In this document: positions 25,619 through 32,379 of the stretch, piece after piece | Layout: each line of letters starts with the position of its first letter | How positions within the stretch are numbered: position 1 is the first letter of the stretch | NCBI GenBank assembly: GCA_046597375.1 | Contig: JBKJKM010000262.1 | Span: forward strand, 1 to 36,505 | DNA from: DATLED01 sp046597375 | GTDB taxonomy: Bacteria; Actinomycetota; Acidimicrobiia; Acidimicrobiales; CADCTF01 | Length of the DNA: 36,505 bases | Reading direction: 5' to 3' | Program-made: the position numbers and the translations under genes | The notes under the pieces: generated by a model | What the model saw: the letters and a program-made list of their open reading frames with translations, nothing else | Told to the model about the DNA's origin: nothing | Databases searched by the model: none

Positions 25619-26230
25619 CTATCCCTTCTCCAGCCGTTGGGTCAGCACCTCGCACGCTTCCAGGACAAGCTCGCACAGCCGCCCGAGGCGGGCCGCCGGC
25701 TCGTCGATGGCGAGCAGGAGCTGGCGATCCAGGGGGCCGAGCGGCGATAGGGCGGCGAGCTGCCAGGCGGCCGCCGCCCGTTCGTCGGCCAGCCCGATGT
25801 TGAACGGGGCCGTCGGCTCGTCGAGCTCGGCCAGGAGGGCCAACGACCGCCGCACCGCTCGCTCGGCGGGGACGAACGCCTCCTCGGCGCGCTCATCCCA
25901 CGGGAGCTCGTCGACCTCGATCACCTCGGCCCGGGGATAGGGGTCGTCCTCGAGCCATCGCAGGACCCGGATCCGGCGGGTGCCGACAGCGAGCATTGCC
26001 CACTGTCCGTCCTCGGTCTCCTGCGCTTCGGCGATGGCCACCAGGGTGCCGAGTCCGCTGCGCTGCTCGCCGCCCCCGACCTCCGAGCCCCGGTCGATCA
26101 GCACGACGCCGAACTCGCGTGCGCCGGCCAGGCAGTCCCTCGTGAGCTGGCGGTAGCGCTCCTCGAAGATCCGCAGGGGCAGGAGACTATGGGGGAACAC
26201 GACGCTGCCGAGCGGGAACATCGGCAGCAT
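25619..26230 (-). CDS. Lon N-terminal substrate-binding (LAN/PUA-like) domain protein
   Basis: A 203-residue stand-alone version of the Lon protease N-domain, without ATPase or protease parts. MFPLGSVVFPHSLLPLRIFEERY is the diagnostic opening (residues 3-25, Pro-Leu-rich followed by RxFExRY), then GREFGVVLI-like AREFGVVLIDRGSEVGGG. The C-terminal half is helical. Such proteins are common in bacteria and of uncertain function, possibly substrate binding. The ATG at 26228-26230 shares one base with the dacB stop (TGATG), indicating re-initiation. The frame is open further upstream, but only as a shadow of dacB. Confidence 0.9.
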   Translation of the reverse strand: MLPMFPLGSVVFPHSLLPLRIFEERYRQLTRDCLAGAREFGVVLIDRGSEVGGGEQRSGLGTLVAIAEAQETEDGQWAMLAVGTRRIRVLRWLEDDPYPRAEVIEVDELPWDERAEEAFVPAERAVRRSLALLAELDEPTAPFNIGLADERAAAAWQLAALSPLGPLDRQLLLAIDEPAARLGRLCELVLEACEVLTQRLEKG

Positions 26231-27657
26231 CACGGCGCCCCCAGCGGCTGAAGCGCCGAAGCGGGAGGCGCCTTGGGATAGCCGGCGAGGATGGCGCCGA
26301 CTCGCTCTTGAAGCGCTCGGCCGCTGTCGGTGCGGTCGGGGAGGTCGTTGGCCAACAAGGCGAACTCGAGTTTCCGATCGTCGGCGGCGTCGACGAAGCC
26401 CACGAGGCCGGACACGAAGTTGAGCGACCCGGTCTTGGCGCGGAGACGGCCCTCGGCGGCATTGCCCTTGAACCGGCTCGCCAGGGTGCCCGTCTGCCCG
26501 GCCACGGCGAAGCCGGAGGCGACCGGGCCACCCGGCCCGGCCAGATCGAGGGCATCCATCAAGAGGGAGCACGAGAGTCGGTTGCTCACGTCGAGACCGG
26601 AGCCGTCGACCGCCGAGTACCCCTCGGCCGGAAGTCCGGCCTCGGCGACCGTGGCCCGGATCACGGCCGTGCCCTCGGCCCAGGTGCCTCCGGATCCGAA
26701 CCGCTGGCCGAGCTCCTTGGTCAAGACCTCCGCGGTCATGTTGTCGCTCTCCCGCAGCAGCTCCCCGACGATCTCCGGGAGCGGCGGAGACGTCACGGAC
26801 GCGACGGCCATCGCACCCGTAGGCACGACGCCCTCGCCGGCGTCGGGCACGAGGACGCCCCGGCTGCGGAGGAGCTCGGTCAGGACGGCTGCCCCGTGGC
26901 GGGCCGGGGTGGGCGTGGCGATGGTCTTGCGCGGGCGGAACTGGGCGAAGTTGTCGTTGACCACGAGCGCCGAGACCGGACCGATCTCGTTTTCGGTGAT
27001 GTAGACGGGCTTCCAACTCGGCAGATAGCGCACGGTGTCGAAGCGGCTCTCGTCACCGAGCACCCCACCTCGCACCTCACGGATCCCGGCGGCGAAGATC
27101 CGGTCGGCCAGCGTGTCGAGGGACGTGAACACCTGGGGTTGGTTCCGGAAGCTGTCGGCGTAGGCCTGCGTCGACAACAGGGGGTCACCGGCGCCGACCA
27201 GCCAGAGTGGCCCGTCGAGGATGCCGCCTTCGGCGATGGCGCGATCGGCCTTGACCTCGGTGACGAACCGGAACCCCTCGCCGAGGCGCTTGAGGGCGGA
27301 CATGCCGGTGAGCACCTTCAGGGTCGACGCCGGCGCCAGCGCGAGGTCGGCCTGGCGCCCGTAGATGGCGGCATCACCCTCTTCAACGGCCAGGCAGGTC
27401 TTGGCCGGTCCGGCCGTCGCTGCGTCGAGCTCGGCGGCGAGGCGAATGTGGGCCACGGTTCGACTCAGCGCCTCCGGAGCCCGCCGGGCCGACAGCACCG
27501 GCGTGCGCAGCCGAGGCACTACCACCGTCCCACGCGACGAACCCGTCCCCCGCATCCCCGCCACCACGAAGGCGCCGGCCACGACGAACACGAGGGCCAG
27601 CACCGCCGGCGCCAGGAGCGCCAGCGACCAGCCGGCACGCGAGCGGAACGGCTTCAT
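26230..27657 (-). CDS. dacB: D-alanyl-D-alanine carboxypeptidase/endopeptidase (PBP4, family S13)
   Basis: A 475-residue exported penicillin-binding protein that trims peptidoglycan cross-links. The ATG at 27655-27657 opens on an N-terminal membrane anchor or signal (about 9-34). Active-site motifs: SxxK as STLK (S111, K114), SxN as ESDNMTAE, and KTG in RAKTGSLNF. ENEIGPVSALVVNDN is typical of the large extra domain in S13 enzymes. It lies 14 bases after the thioesterase stop. The following Lon-N-domain gene starts on its stop codon. Confidence 0.94.
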   Translation of the reverse strand: MKPFRSRAGWSLALLAPAVLALVFVVAGAFVVAGMRGTGSSRGTVVVPRLRTPVLSARRAPEALSRTVAHIRLAAELDAATAGPAKTCLAVEEGDAAIYGRQADLALAPASTLKVLTGMSALKRLGEGFRFVTEVKADRAIAEGGILDGPLWLVGAGDPLLSTQAYADSFRNQPQVFTSLDTLADRIFAAGIREVRGGVLGDESRFDTVRYLPSWKPVYITENEIGPVSALVVNDNFAQFRPRKTIATPTPARHGAAVLTELLRSRGVLVPDAGEGVVPTGAMAVASVTSPPLPEIVGELLRESDNMTAEVLTKELGQRFGSGGTWAEGTAVIRATVAEAGLPAEGYSAVDGSGLDVSNRLSCSLLMDALDLAGPGGPVASGFAVAGQTGTLASRFKGNAAEGRLRAKTGSLNFVSGLVGFVDAADDRKLEFALLANDLPDRTDSGRALQERVGAILAGYPKAPPASALQPLGAP

Positions 27658-27671
27658 CGTGGAGCGAGCAG

Positions 27672-28079
27672 TCAGCGCGGCGTGAGGAGATAGGTGCTGG
27701 TGGCCTTGGCAATGAGGCGGTCGTCCTCGTCGGTGACCTCGGCCTCGAGAAAAGCGGCCCGGCTTCCGCCGGAGATGACGAAGGCCGTGCACGTGAGCAA
27801 CGACCCCACCTTGGCCGGCTTCAGAAAGCTGACCTTGATCTCGACATTGGCCGAGAACACCTTGCGCTCCCGGGCAAAGGTCACCGACGCCGCCCCCATG
27901 GCCGAGTCGGCGAACGCGACCACGAAGCCGCCCTGCACGATCCCCACGGGGTTGGCGAAGCGGTCGTCGGCCCGCATCTGCCACACGCTTCGACCGGGCT
28001 CGGACTTGTTGATGCACACCATGCCCAGGGTGAGGTCGCAATTGGGCGGTACCTGCACCCGTTGATCGCGAGGAGCCAC
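27672..28079 (-). CDS. PaaI-type hotdog-fold thioesterase
   Basis: About 135 residues from GTG at 28077-28079, five bases after the tetR stop; a second GTG at 28056-28058 is possible. NPVGIVQGGFVVAFADSAMG is the hotdog helix segment with the GG(F/I)xxxxxD pattern of PaaI/YbdB-type acyl-CoA thioesterases. EIKVSFLKPAK and STYLL are the later strands. The substrate is unknown. The close placement after the TetR gene suggests it may be a target of that regulator. Confidence 0.88.
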   Translation of the reverse strand: MAPRDQRVQVPPNCDLTLGMVCINKSEPGRSVWQMRADDRFANPVGIVQGGFVVAFADSAMGAASVTFARERKVFSANVEIKVSFLKPAKVGSLLTCTAFVISGGSRAAFLEAEVTDEDDRLIAKATSTYLLTPR

Positions 28080-28084
28080 GGGCG

Positions 28085-28705
28085 CTAGGCCCCGTTGGGG
28101 TCGAGGGCGGCCCGGAAGAACGTGCGGACGTGGTCGAGGCGTTGCTGGAGGGCCTCGGCCGACAGCGGGTCGCGCCCGATCAGCGACTCCAGGAACGGCA
28201 CGTCGCTGAAGTAGCTGATGAGGGCGCCGTAGCCGGTGAGGATCAGCTGCTCCGGGTCGTGGCGACGAAACGTGCCGTCGTCCATCTGCTTCTCGAAGAA
28301 TCCAAGGGCCCGGTCGTGGTACGGCTTGAGGGCCTCGCCGAGGTCGAAACCGAGGCGGGTGCCTCCGCTCTCGAGCGCCTCGGCGCGGGCCAAGCGAACG
28401 AACTCCGGGTTCTCGGTGAAGAACCGAAACGTCATCGTCAGCACGCGGTCGACCTGCTCCCACCCGTCCGTGGGATCAGCGATGGCGTCGTCGACGCGAT
28501 TGAACCAATCCACGACGTAGCCCTGGAAGACCGCCCGGTACAACAGCTCCTTCGACGGGAAGTGGTGGAGGAGGCTCGGCCGCCGAATACCGACGCGTTG
28601 GGCGATGTCGTTGAGTGAGGTGCCGTCGTACCCGTGTTCTGCGAACAGACCGAGGGCCTCGTCGAGGATCGCTTGTCGCGTCGTAGTCGCCGGGGCCACC
28701 GCCAT
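28085..28705 (-). CDS. TetR/AcrR-family transcriptional regulator
   Basis: A 206-residue repressor. The N-terminal helix-turn-helix is clear: RQAILDEALGLFAEHGYDG, then TSLNDIAQRVGIRRPSLLHHFPSKELLY (about 10-60). The C-terminal ligand-binding part has FRFFTENPEFVRLARAEALESGG, similar to TetR_C regulators linked to fatty-acid or acyl-CoA metabolism. ATG at 28703-28705. The 55-base gap to the divergent nagA is very short, so one operator could act on both; a TACCGGTT stretch just upstream of the start is a candidate half-palindrome. Confidence 0.92.
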   Translation of the reverse strand: MAVAPATTTRQAILDEALGLFAEHGYDGTSLNDIAQRVGIRRPSLLHHFPSKELLYRAVFQGYVVDWFNRVDDAIADPTDGWEQVDRVLTMTFRFFTENPEFVRLARAEALESGGTRLGFDLGEALKPYHDRALGFFEKQMDDGTFRRHDPEQLILTGYGALISYFSDVPFLESLIGRDPLSAEALQQRLDHVRTFFRAALDPNGA

Positions 28706-28760
28706 GGGCCCACGCTACCGGTTGGTCGATTTTGCCTGGGGACGGCACCACACTCTCCAG

Positions 28761-29864
28761 GTGTCCTCATTCACCATCACCGCCTCCACTGTCGTCACCC
28801 CTGACGGGCTGCTCGAGCCCGGCGAGGTCGTCACCGACGGCGGAGTGATCACGGCCGTCCGCCCAGCTCGGGCGGGATCGTCGGTGCCCGAACGGGTCAT
28901 CGTCCCCGGCTTCGTCGACCTGCAGGTCAACGGCCACGACGACGTCAACTGCGCAACGGCGGCCGGCGACCAGTGGGGACGAATGGATGAGCTGTTGTTG
29001 GCCCAGGGCGTCACGGCGTGGTGCCCGACCCTCGTCACCGCCCCGCTCGAACGCTTCGCCTCCCCCCTCGAACGGATCGGCGCGGCGATGGTGCGGACGG
29101 GCACGGGTCGACGTCCCGAGATCCTGGGCGTGCACCTCGAGGGGCCGTTCCTGGGCGGGGCGCCGGGCGCCCATCGCCGCGAGCACATCATCCCCATCGA
29201 TCTCGACTGGTTGGCCGCACTCCCGCCGATCGTCCGGGTCGTGACCCTGGCCCCGGAGTTGGAGGACGCAGCTGCGGCGATCGTGCTCCTCGTGGGAAAG
29301 GGCGTGCTCGTCAGCCTCGGGCATTCGACGGCGACCTGGGAGCAGGCGGTGGCCGGCGCCGACGCCGGCGCCCGCCTCGTCACCCACCTCTTCAACGGAA
29401 TGGCGCCGCTTCACCATCGCCAGCCCGGCCTGCTCGGGGCCGCGTTGAGCGACGACCGCCTCACGCCCTCCCTCATCGCCGACGGCGTCCACGTCCATCC
29501 TGCGGCGCTGCGAGCAGCGGGTCGGGCCAAGGGCCGGGGCGGGTGGGTCGTCGTCACCGATGCCGTGGCGTGGCGCGACGGCCGACTCGAGGCGGGCGGT
29601 GAACGACGGGTGGCCATCGTCGACGGCGCTCCCCGCCTGGCCGACGGCACCATCGCCGGCAGCTCGCTCACCATGGACGCCGCCGTTCGGCGTCTGGTGC
29701 ACGAGGCCGGCCTCCCACTCCACGACGTGGTGACGGCAGCGACGGCCACGCCGGCGCGCCTGGTCAACCGGCCGGACCTCGGACGGCTGGTCCCGGGCGC
29801 CCGGGCCGACCTCGTGGTGCTGACCCCGACCCTGGAGATCGAGGACGTCGTCCTGGGAGGTTGA
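28761..29864 (+). CDS. nagA: N-acetylglucosamine-6-phosphate deacetylase
   Basis: A 367-residue amidohydrolase that deacetylates GlcNAc-6-phosphate, feeding amino-sugar recycling. The GTG at 28761 was chosen because the upstream frame runs through the tetR promoter region. Landmarks: VPGFVDLQVNGHDDVN (metal-site segment), GVHLEGPFL (metal-binding Glu), LGHSTATWEQA and THLFNGMAPLHHRQPG (metal-binding His residues), IADGVHVHP, and VVTDAVAW (catalytic Asp). The second segment has HDDVN where HGGxDF is more usual, a small deviation. The stop TGA overlaps the -35 box of the next gene's promoter. Confidence 0.92.
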   Translation: MSSFTITASTVVTPDGLLEPGEVVTDGGVITAVRPARAGSSVPERVIVPGFVDLQVNGHDDVNCATAAGDQWGRMDELLLAQGVTAWCPTLVTAPLERFASPLERIGAAMVRTGTGRRPEILGVHLEGPFLGGAPGAHRREHIIPIDLDWLAALPPIVRVVTLAPELEDAAAAIVLLVGKGVLVSLGHSTATWEQAVAGADAGARLVTHLFNGMAPLHHRQPGLLGAALSDDRLTPSLIADGVHVHPAALRAAGRAKGRGGWVVVTDAVAWRDGRLEAGGERRVAIVDGAPRLADGTIAGSSLTMDAAVRRLVHEAGLPLHDVVTAATATPARLVNRPDLGRLVPGARADLVVLTPTLEIEDVVLGG

Positions 29865-29888
29865 CACGCGCTCGACTCGGCGTATGGT
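29861..29888 (+). promoter_or_regulatory. Near-consensus sigma-70-type promoter for the ribbon-helix-helix gene
   Basis: TTGACA (29861-29866, perfect -35) and TATGGT (29883-29888, -10) are separated by 16 bases. The -35 overlaps the nagA stop codon. Transcription should start near 29895-29896. This is the best-formed promoter seen in the window. Confidence 0.75.
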
Positions 29889-29895
29889 GCGAGGT

Positions 29896-29934
29896 ATGGC
29901 GTGCATGTACGCCACGTCGAACGCAGACATGTAA
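29896..29934 (+). CDS. Possible leaderless 12-codon upstream ORF
   Basis: ATG at 29896-29898 coincides with the predicted transcription start and is followed by MACMYATSNADM and TAA at 29932-29934. The TAA overlaps the AAGGGG ribosome site of the main gene (29933-29938). Leaderless short ORFs are common in actinobacteria. No coding statistics can be judged at this length, so this is a hypothesis from position only. Confidence 0.3.
   Translation: MACMYATSNADM
29897..29914 (+). promoter_or_regulatory. Operator-like 18-bp palindrome at the start of transcription
   Basis: TGGCGT (29897-29902), GCATGT, ACGCCA (29909-29914): perfect 6-bp arms, 16 of 18 positions symmetric. It covers about +2 to +19 of the predicted transcript, a place where a bound protein would block RNA polymerase. 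The next gene encodes a ribbon-helix-helix-like protein, so autoregulation is plausible. Confidence 0.55.
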
Positions 29935-29943
29935 GGGGTCGGT

Positions 29944-30750
29944 ATGGCCAAGGTGACGGTGTATGTGACGGACGAGCAGCTCGAGCGGTTGAAATCGTCC
30001 CGTGGCTCGGGAGGCAAGGGCGGCATGTCGAAGGCCTTCCAGGCCTTTCTGGAGAACGCCATCGGGGGCGGCGAGCCGGCGGCCGGGCGCTACGACTACG
30101 CCAGGAAGCTCATGCCGGTGAGCGCATCGATCGACCGCCATCGTCGGCGCCTGGCCCGCAAGGTGGCCGACGGCGGGCCGCCGGCCGACGGCGGTCCCGT
30201 GGCGGCCGCCCTCACGGTCCTGCTCTACAAGAAGCTGCTCGAGCGCGACCCCGATCTGGCGGGTGCGCTGGAGAAGGAGTTCCTCCGCTTCGGCCTCGAC
30301 GAGCTCGTCGACGCCGAGACCGAGGACATCGATCTGCTGGCCGAGCCCGACGCCGACGAGTCTGATGTGGAGATCGACGAGGCCTCCGGGCCGTCCGCCT
30401 TCGGCATCAACCTCGGGGATGAGCTCCGCGGCGTGACCGATGCGATCCGCCAGGCCGACGCCATCCGCGAGACGTTTCTGGGTCGCCGTGAGAGCCGCCA
30501 TCGCGGCGGACCGCCCCTACCGCCACGGCCGCCGCGTCCGCCCCGCCCGGGGCGAAGCCGTCGGGTGGAGATCCAGGTCGGACCATCCGACGATCCCCGC
30601 GAGTTGCTCACGGTCACTGAGTACGAGCGCTTCACCACGCGCCACGACGATTGGATCGTCGGCGCCGACCTCTCGCCGTCGCAGATCGAGTCGGTCGTCG
30701 ACTTCGTGCGCGAGCGGGTCACCCGCGAGCTCGACCAGGACGAGGGCTGA
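29944..30750 (+). CDS. Protein with ribbon-helix-helix-like N-terminus
   Basis: A 268-residue protein with AAGGGG five bases before the ATG. Residues 2-42 (AKVTVYVTDEQLERLKSSRG, then GKGGMSKAFQAFLENAI) match a ribbon-helix-helix pattern: a beta strand, a helix, a Gly-rich turn and a second helix. A basic helical stretch (about 50-80) follows, then an acidic segment (about 118-147), a Pro/Arg-rich linker (about 189-207) and a C-terminal domain (about 208-268; LTVTEYERFTTRHDDWIVG, LSPSQIESVVDFVRERV). I do not recognise the whole protein. DNA binding is inferred from the N-terminus. The strong promoter and palindrome upstream fit an autoregulator. Confidence 0.75.
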   Translation: MAKVTVYVTDEQLERLKSSRGSGGKGGMSKAFQAFLENAIGGGEPAAGRYDYARKLMPVSASIDRHRRRLARKVADGGPPADGGPVAAALTVLLYKKLLERDPDLAGALEKEFLRFGLDELVDAETEDIDLLAEPDADESDVEIDEASGPSAFGINLGDELRGVTDAIRQADAIRETFLGRRESRHRGGPPLPPRPPRPPRPGRSRRVEIQVGPSDDPRELLTVTEYERFTTRHDDWIVGADLSPSQIESVVDFVRERVTRELDQDEG

Positions 30751-30760
30751 GCACCCAGAC

Positions 30761-30832
30761 GTTGCGGTTGCCCTTCCGGCGGCCCCAGGGGCAACTTCAG
30801 CGCTGATCGACGACCGCAAGGGCAACAGCAAC
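30761..30832 (+). repeat. Nested inverted repeats after the ribbon-helix-helix gene
   Basis: The outer arms at 30761-30775 and 30818-30832 (GTTGCGGTTGCCCTT and AAGGGCAACAGCAAC) match at 14 of 15 positions. Inside, GGGGCAAC (30788-30795) could pair instead with the GTTGCCC part of the left arm, giving two mutually exclusive folds. GCCCC-A-GGGGC (30782-30792) and the palindrome TCAGCGCTGA (30797-30806) add further structure. The element fills the 99-base gap before the next gene. No T tract is seen. Confidence 0.75.
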
Positions 30833-30849
30833 GCCCTAGGTTCGGCGGC

Positions 30850-31236
30850 ATGGACATCGTGTCGGCGACCTTCACCGAGAACATCGAACTGCGTCAGGTG
30901 GCCGGTCCTTCGACCCGCATCGACCTGATCGGCGTCATGTTCTCGATCGCTGCGCCGAGCCCGCCTCCGGTGACGATCTCGCCCCACCTGATCGTGCTCG
31001 TGCGGTGCCGGGCCGACGAGAACGGGTTCGCCGCCCTCGAGGTCCTGTTCCATGACGAGGCCGGCGAGCAAGTCGCCAAGAACGTCATGCCGTTTCAGGT
31101 CGAGCCCGGGAAGTTCGGCTATCGGCTGGTCAAGGCCGAGCTCACCTATGAGGAGTACGGCACCATCGAGGCGCACTGCAACATCGACGGCGGGCCGGTC
31201 ACCGTCGTCCCCCTCACCCTCCTGCCCCCGGCGTAG
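30850..31236 (+). CDS. Hypothetical beta-rich protein upstream of the FIST gene
   Basis: A 128-residue protein from ATG at 30850. It has alternating hydrophobic strands throughout (VSATFTENIELRQV, IDLIGVMFSI, PHLIVLVRCRADE, FAALEVLFHDEAG, FGYRLVKAELTYEEYG, VTVVPLTLLPP) and no signal peptide or membrane segment, so it is probably a small beta-sandwich. It loosely resembles DUF6941-type proteins; this is not secure. The FIST gene starts on the base after its TAG, so the two are likely to be co-translated and perhaps function together. Confidence 0.65.
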   Translation: MDIVSATFTENIELRQVAGPSTRIDLIGVMFSIAAPSPPPVTISPHLIVLVRCRADENGFAALEVLFHDEAGEQVAKNVMPFQVEPGKFGYRLVKAELTYEEYGTIEAHCNIDGGPVTVVPLTLLPPA

Positions 31237-32370
31237 GTGCCGTTCGCGGCGGCGATCTCCGAGCATCCCCTCGCCGCCCACGCCATCGGCGAGGTGACGG
31301 GGCAGGTGCTCGACGTCCTGGGAGATGAGCCGCCCGATCTCGCCGTTCTCCTCGTCACCGGGCATCACGTCGGGGCGGTGGTCGAGGCCGGCGGCGTGCT
31401 CCGCCGCGTCCTCCGGCCGCGCACCTTGCTCGGCGCCACGGCGGTGTCAGTGCTGGCCAATGGCCGGGAGGTCGAGGAGACGCCCGCCGTCACGCTGTGG
31501 GCGGGACGATTCGGGGAGGTCCACCCGCTGGTGTTCGGGAACGACGCCGGGACTATCGACCCGCCCTTCCCGCCGTCAGCACTCCTCCTCGTCGCCGACC
31601 CCTTCACCTTTGACGCCGAGGAGGCCTTCACCACCCTCGCCCGTCGGTGGCCCGGTCTTCCCGTGGTGGGAGGCATGGCGTCGGCCGCCCGAGGTCCCGA
31701 CGGCAACCGTCTCCTCCTCGACGAACGGGTCATGACCTCCGGTGCGGTCGGCGCCTTCCTCGGGCCGGGCGTCGAGGTGGAGGTCGTCGTCAGCCAGGGG
31801 TGCACCCCCATTGGCCGGCCCTACACAGTGACGGCGGCCGAAGGGAACGTCGTGCGGGAGTTGGCCGGGCGGCCGGCGATGGAGCGACTAAAGGACCTGG
31901 CGACCGATGCCCTCAACGAAGAGCAGGTCGCCACGATCAACGGCGGCGGTCTCCATGTCGGGAGGGTGATCGACGAGCACCAGGTCGATTTCGGACGGGG
32001 CGACTTCCTCGTCCGGAACCTCGTCGGGGCCAACGAGACCGAGGGCTGGATCTCGGTCGCTGACGAGGTGGCGGTGGGCGCGACCCTGCAGTTCCACCTA
32101 CGCGACGCCGATGCCGCCGACGACGACCTGCGGGCGATGCTCACCGGACGTCTCGCCGATGCCGCCCTGGTCTTCACATGCAACGGGCGCGGTGTGCACC
32201 TCTTCGATGCGCCGCATCATGACGCCGGCGTGGTCGAGGAGTACCTGGGCCGCCTACCGGCAGCCGGAATGTTCTGCGCCGGCGAGTTCGGACCGGTCGG
32301 CGGGAGGAACTTCGTGCACGGCTTCACCGCATCGATCGCACTTCTCAGGGAGCTCCGGAACGCCGGGTAG
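31237..32370 (+). CDS. FIST N/FIST C domain protein
   Basis: A 377-residue soluble protein from GTG at 31237, abutting the previous stop. The N-terminal FIST domain has DLAVLLVTGHH, LLGATAVSVLANGREVEETPAVTLWAG and LPVVGGMASAA. The C-terminal FIST_C domain has VVSQGCTPIGRPYTVTAAEGNVV, NLVGANETEGWISVADEV and AALVFTCNGRG, and ends in GMFCAGEFGPVGGRNFVHGFTAS. FIST domains are proposed sensors of small ligands such as amino acids and are often attached to kinases or other signalling modules. Here the domain stands alone, with no kinase in the operon. Confidence 0.9.
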   Translation: MPFAAAISEHPLAAHAIGEVTGQVLDVLGDEPPDLAVLLVTGHHVGAVVEAGGVLRRVLRPRTLLGATAVSVLANGREVEETPAVTLWAGRFGEVHPLVFGNDAGTIDPPFPPSALLLVADPFTFDAEEAFTTLARRWPGLPVVGGMASAARGPDGNRLLLDERVMTSGAVGAFLGPGVEVEVVVSQGCTPIGRPYTVTAAEGNVVRELAGRPAMERLKDLATDALNEEQVATINGGGLHVGRVIDEHQVDFGRGDFLVRNLVGANETEGWISVADEVAVGATLQFHLRDADAADDDLRAMLTGRLADAALVFTCNGRGVHLFDAPHHDAGVVEEYLGRLPAAGMFCAGEFGPVGGRNFVHGFTASIALLRELRNAG

Positions 32371-32379
32371 CGTCGGGTC

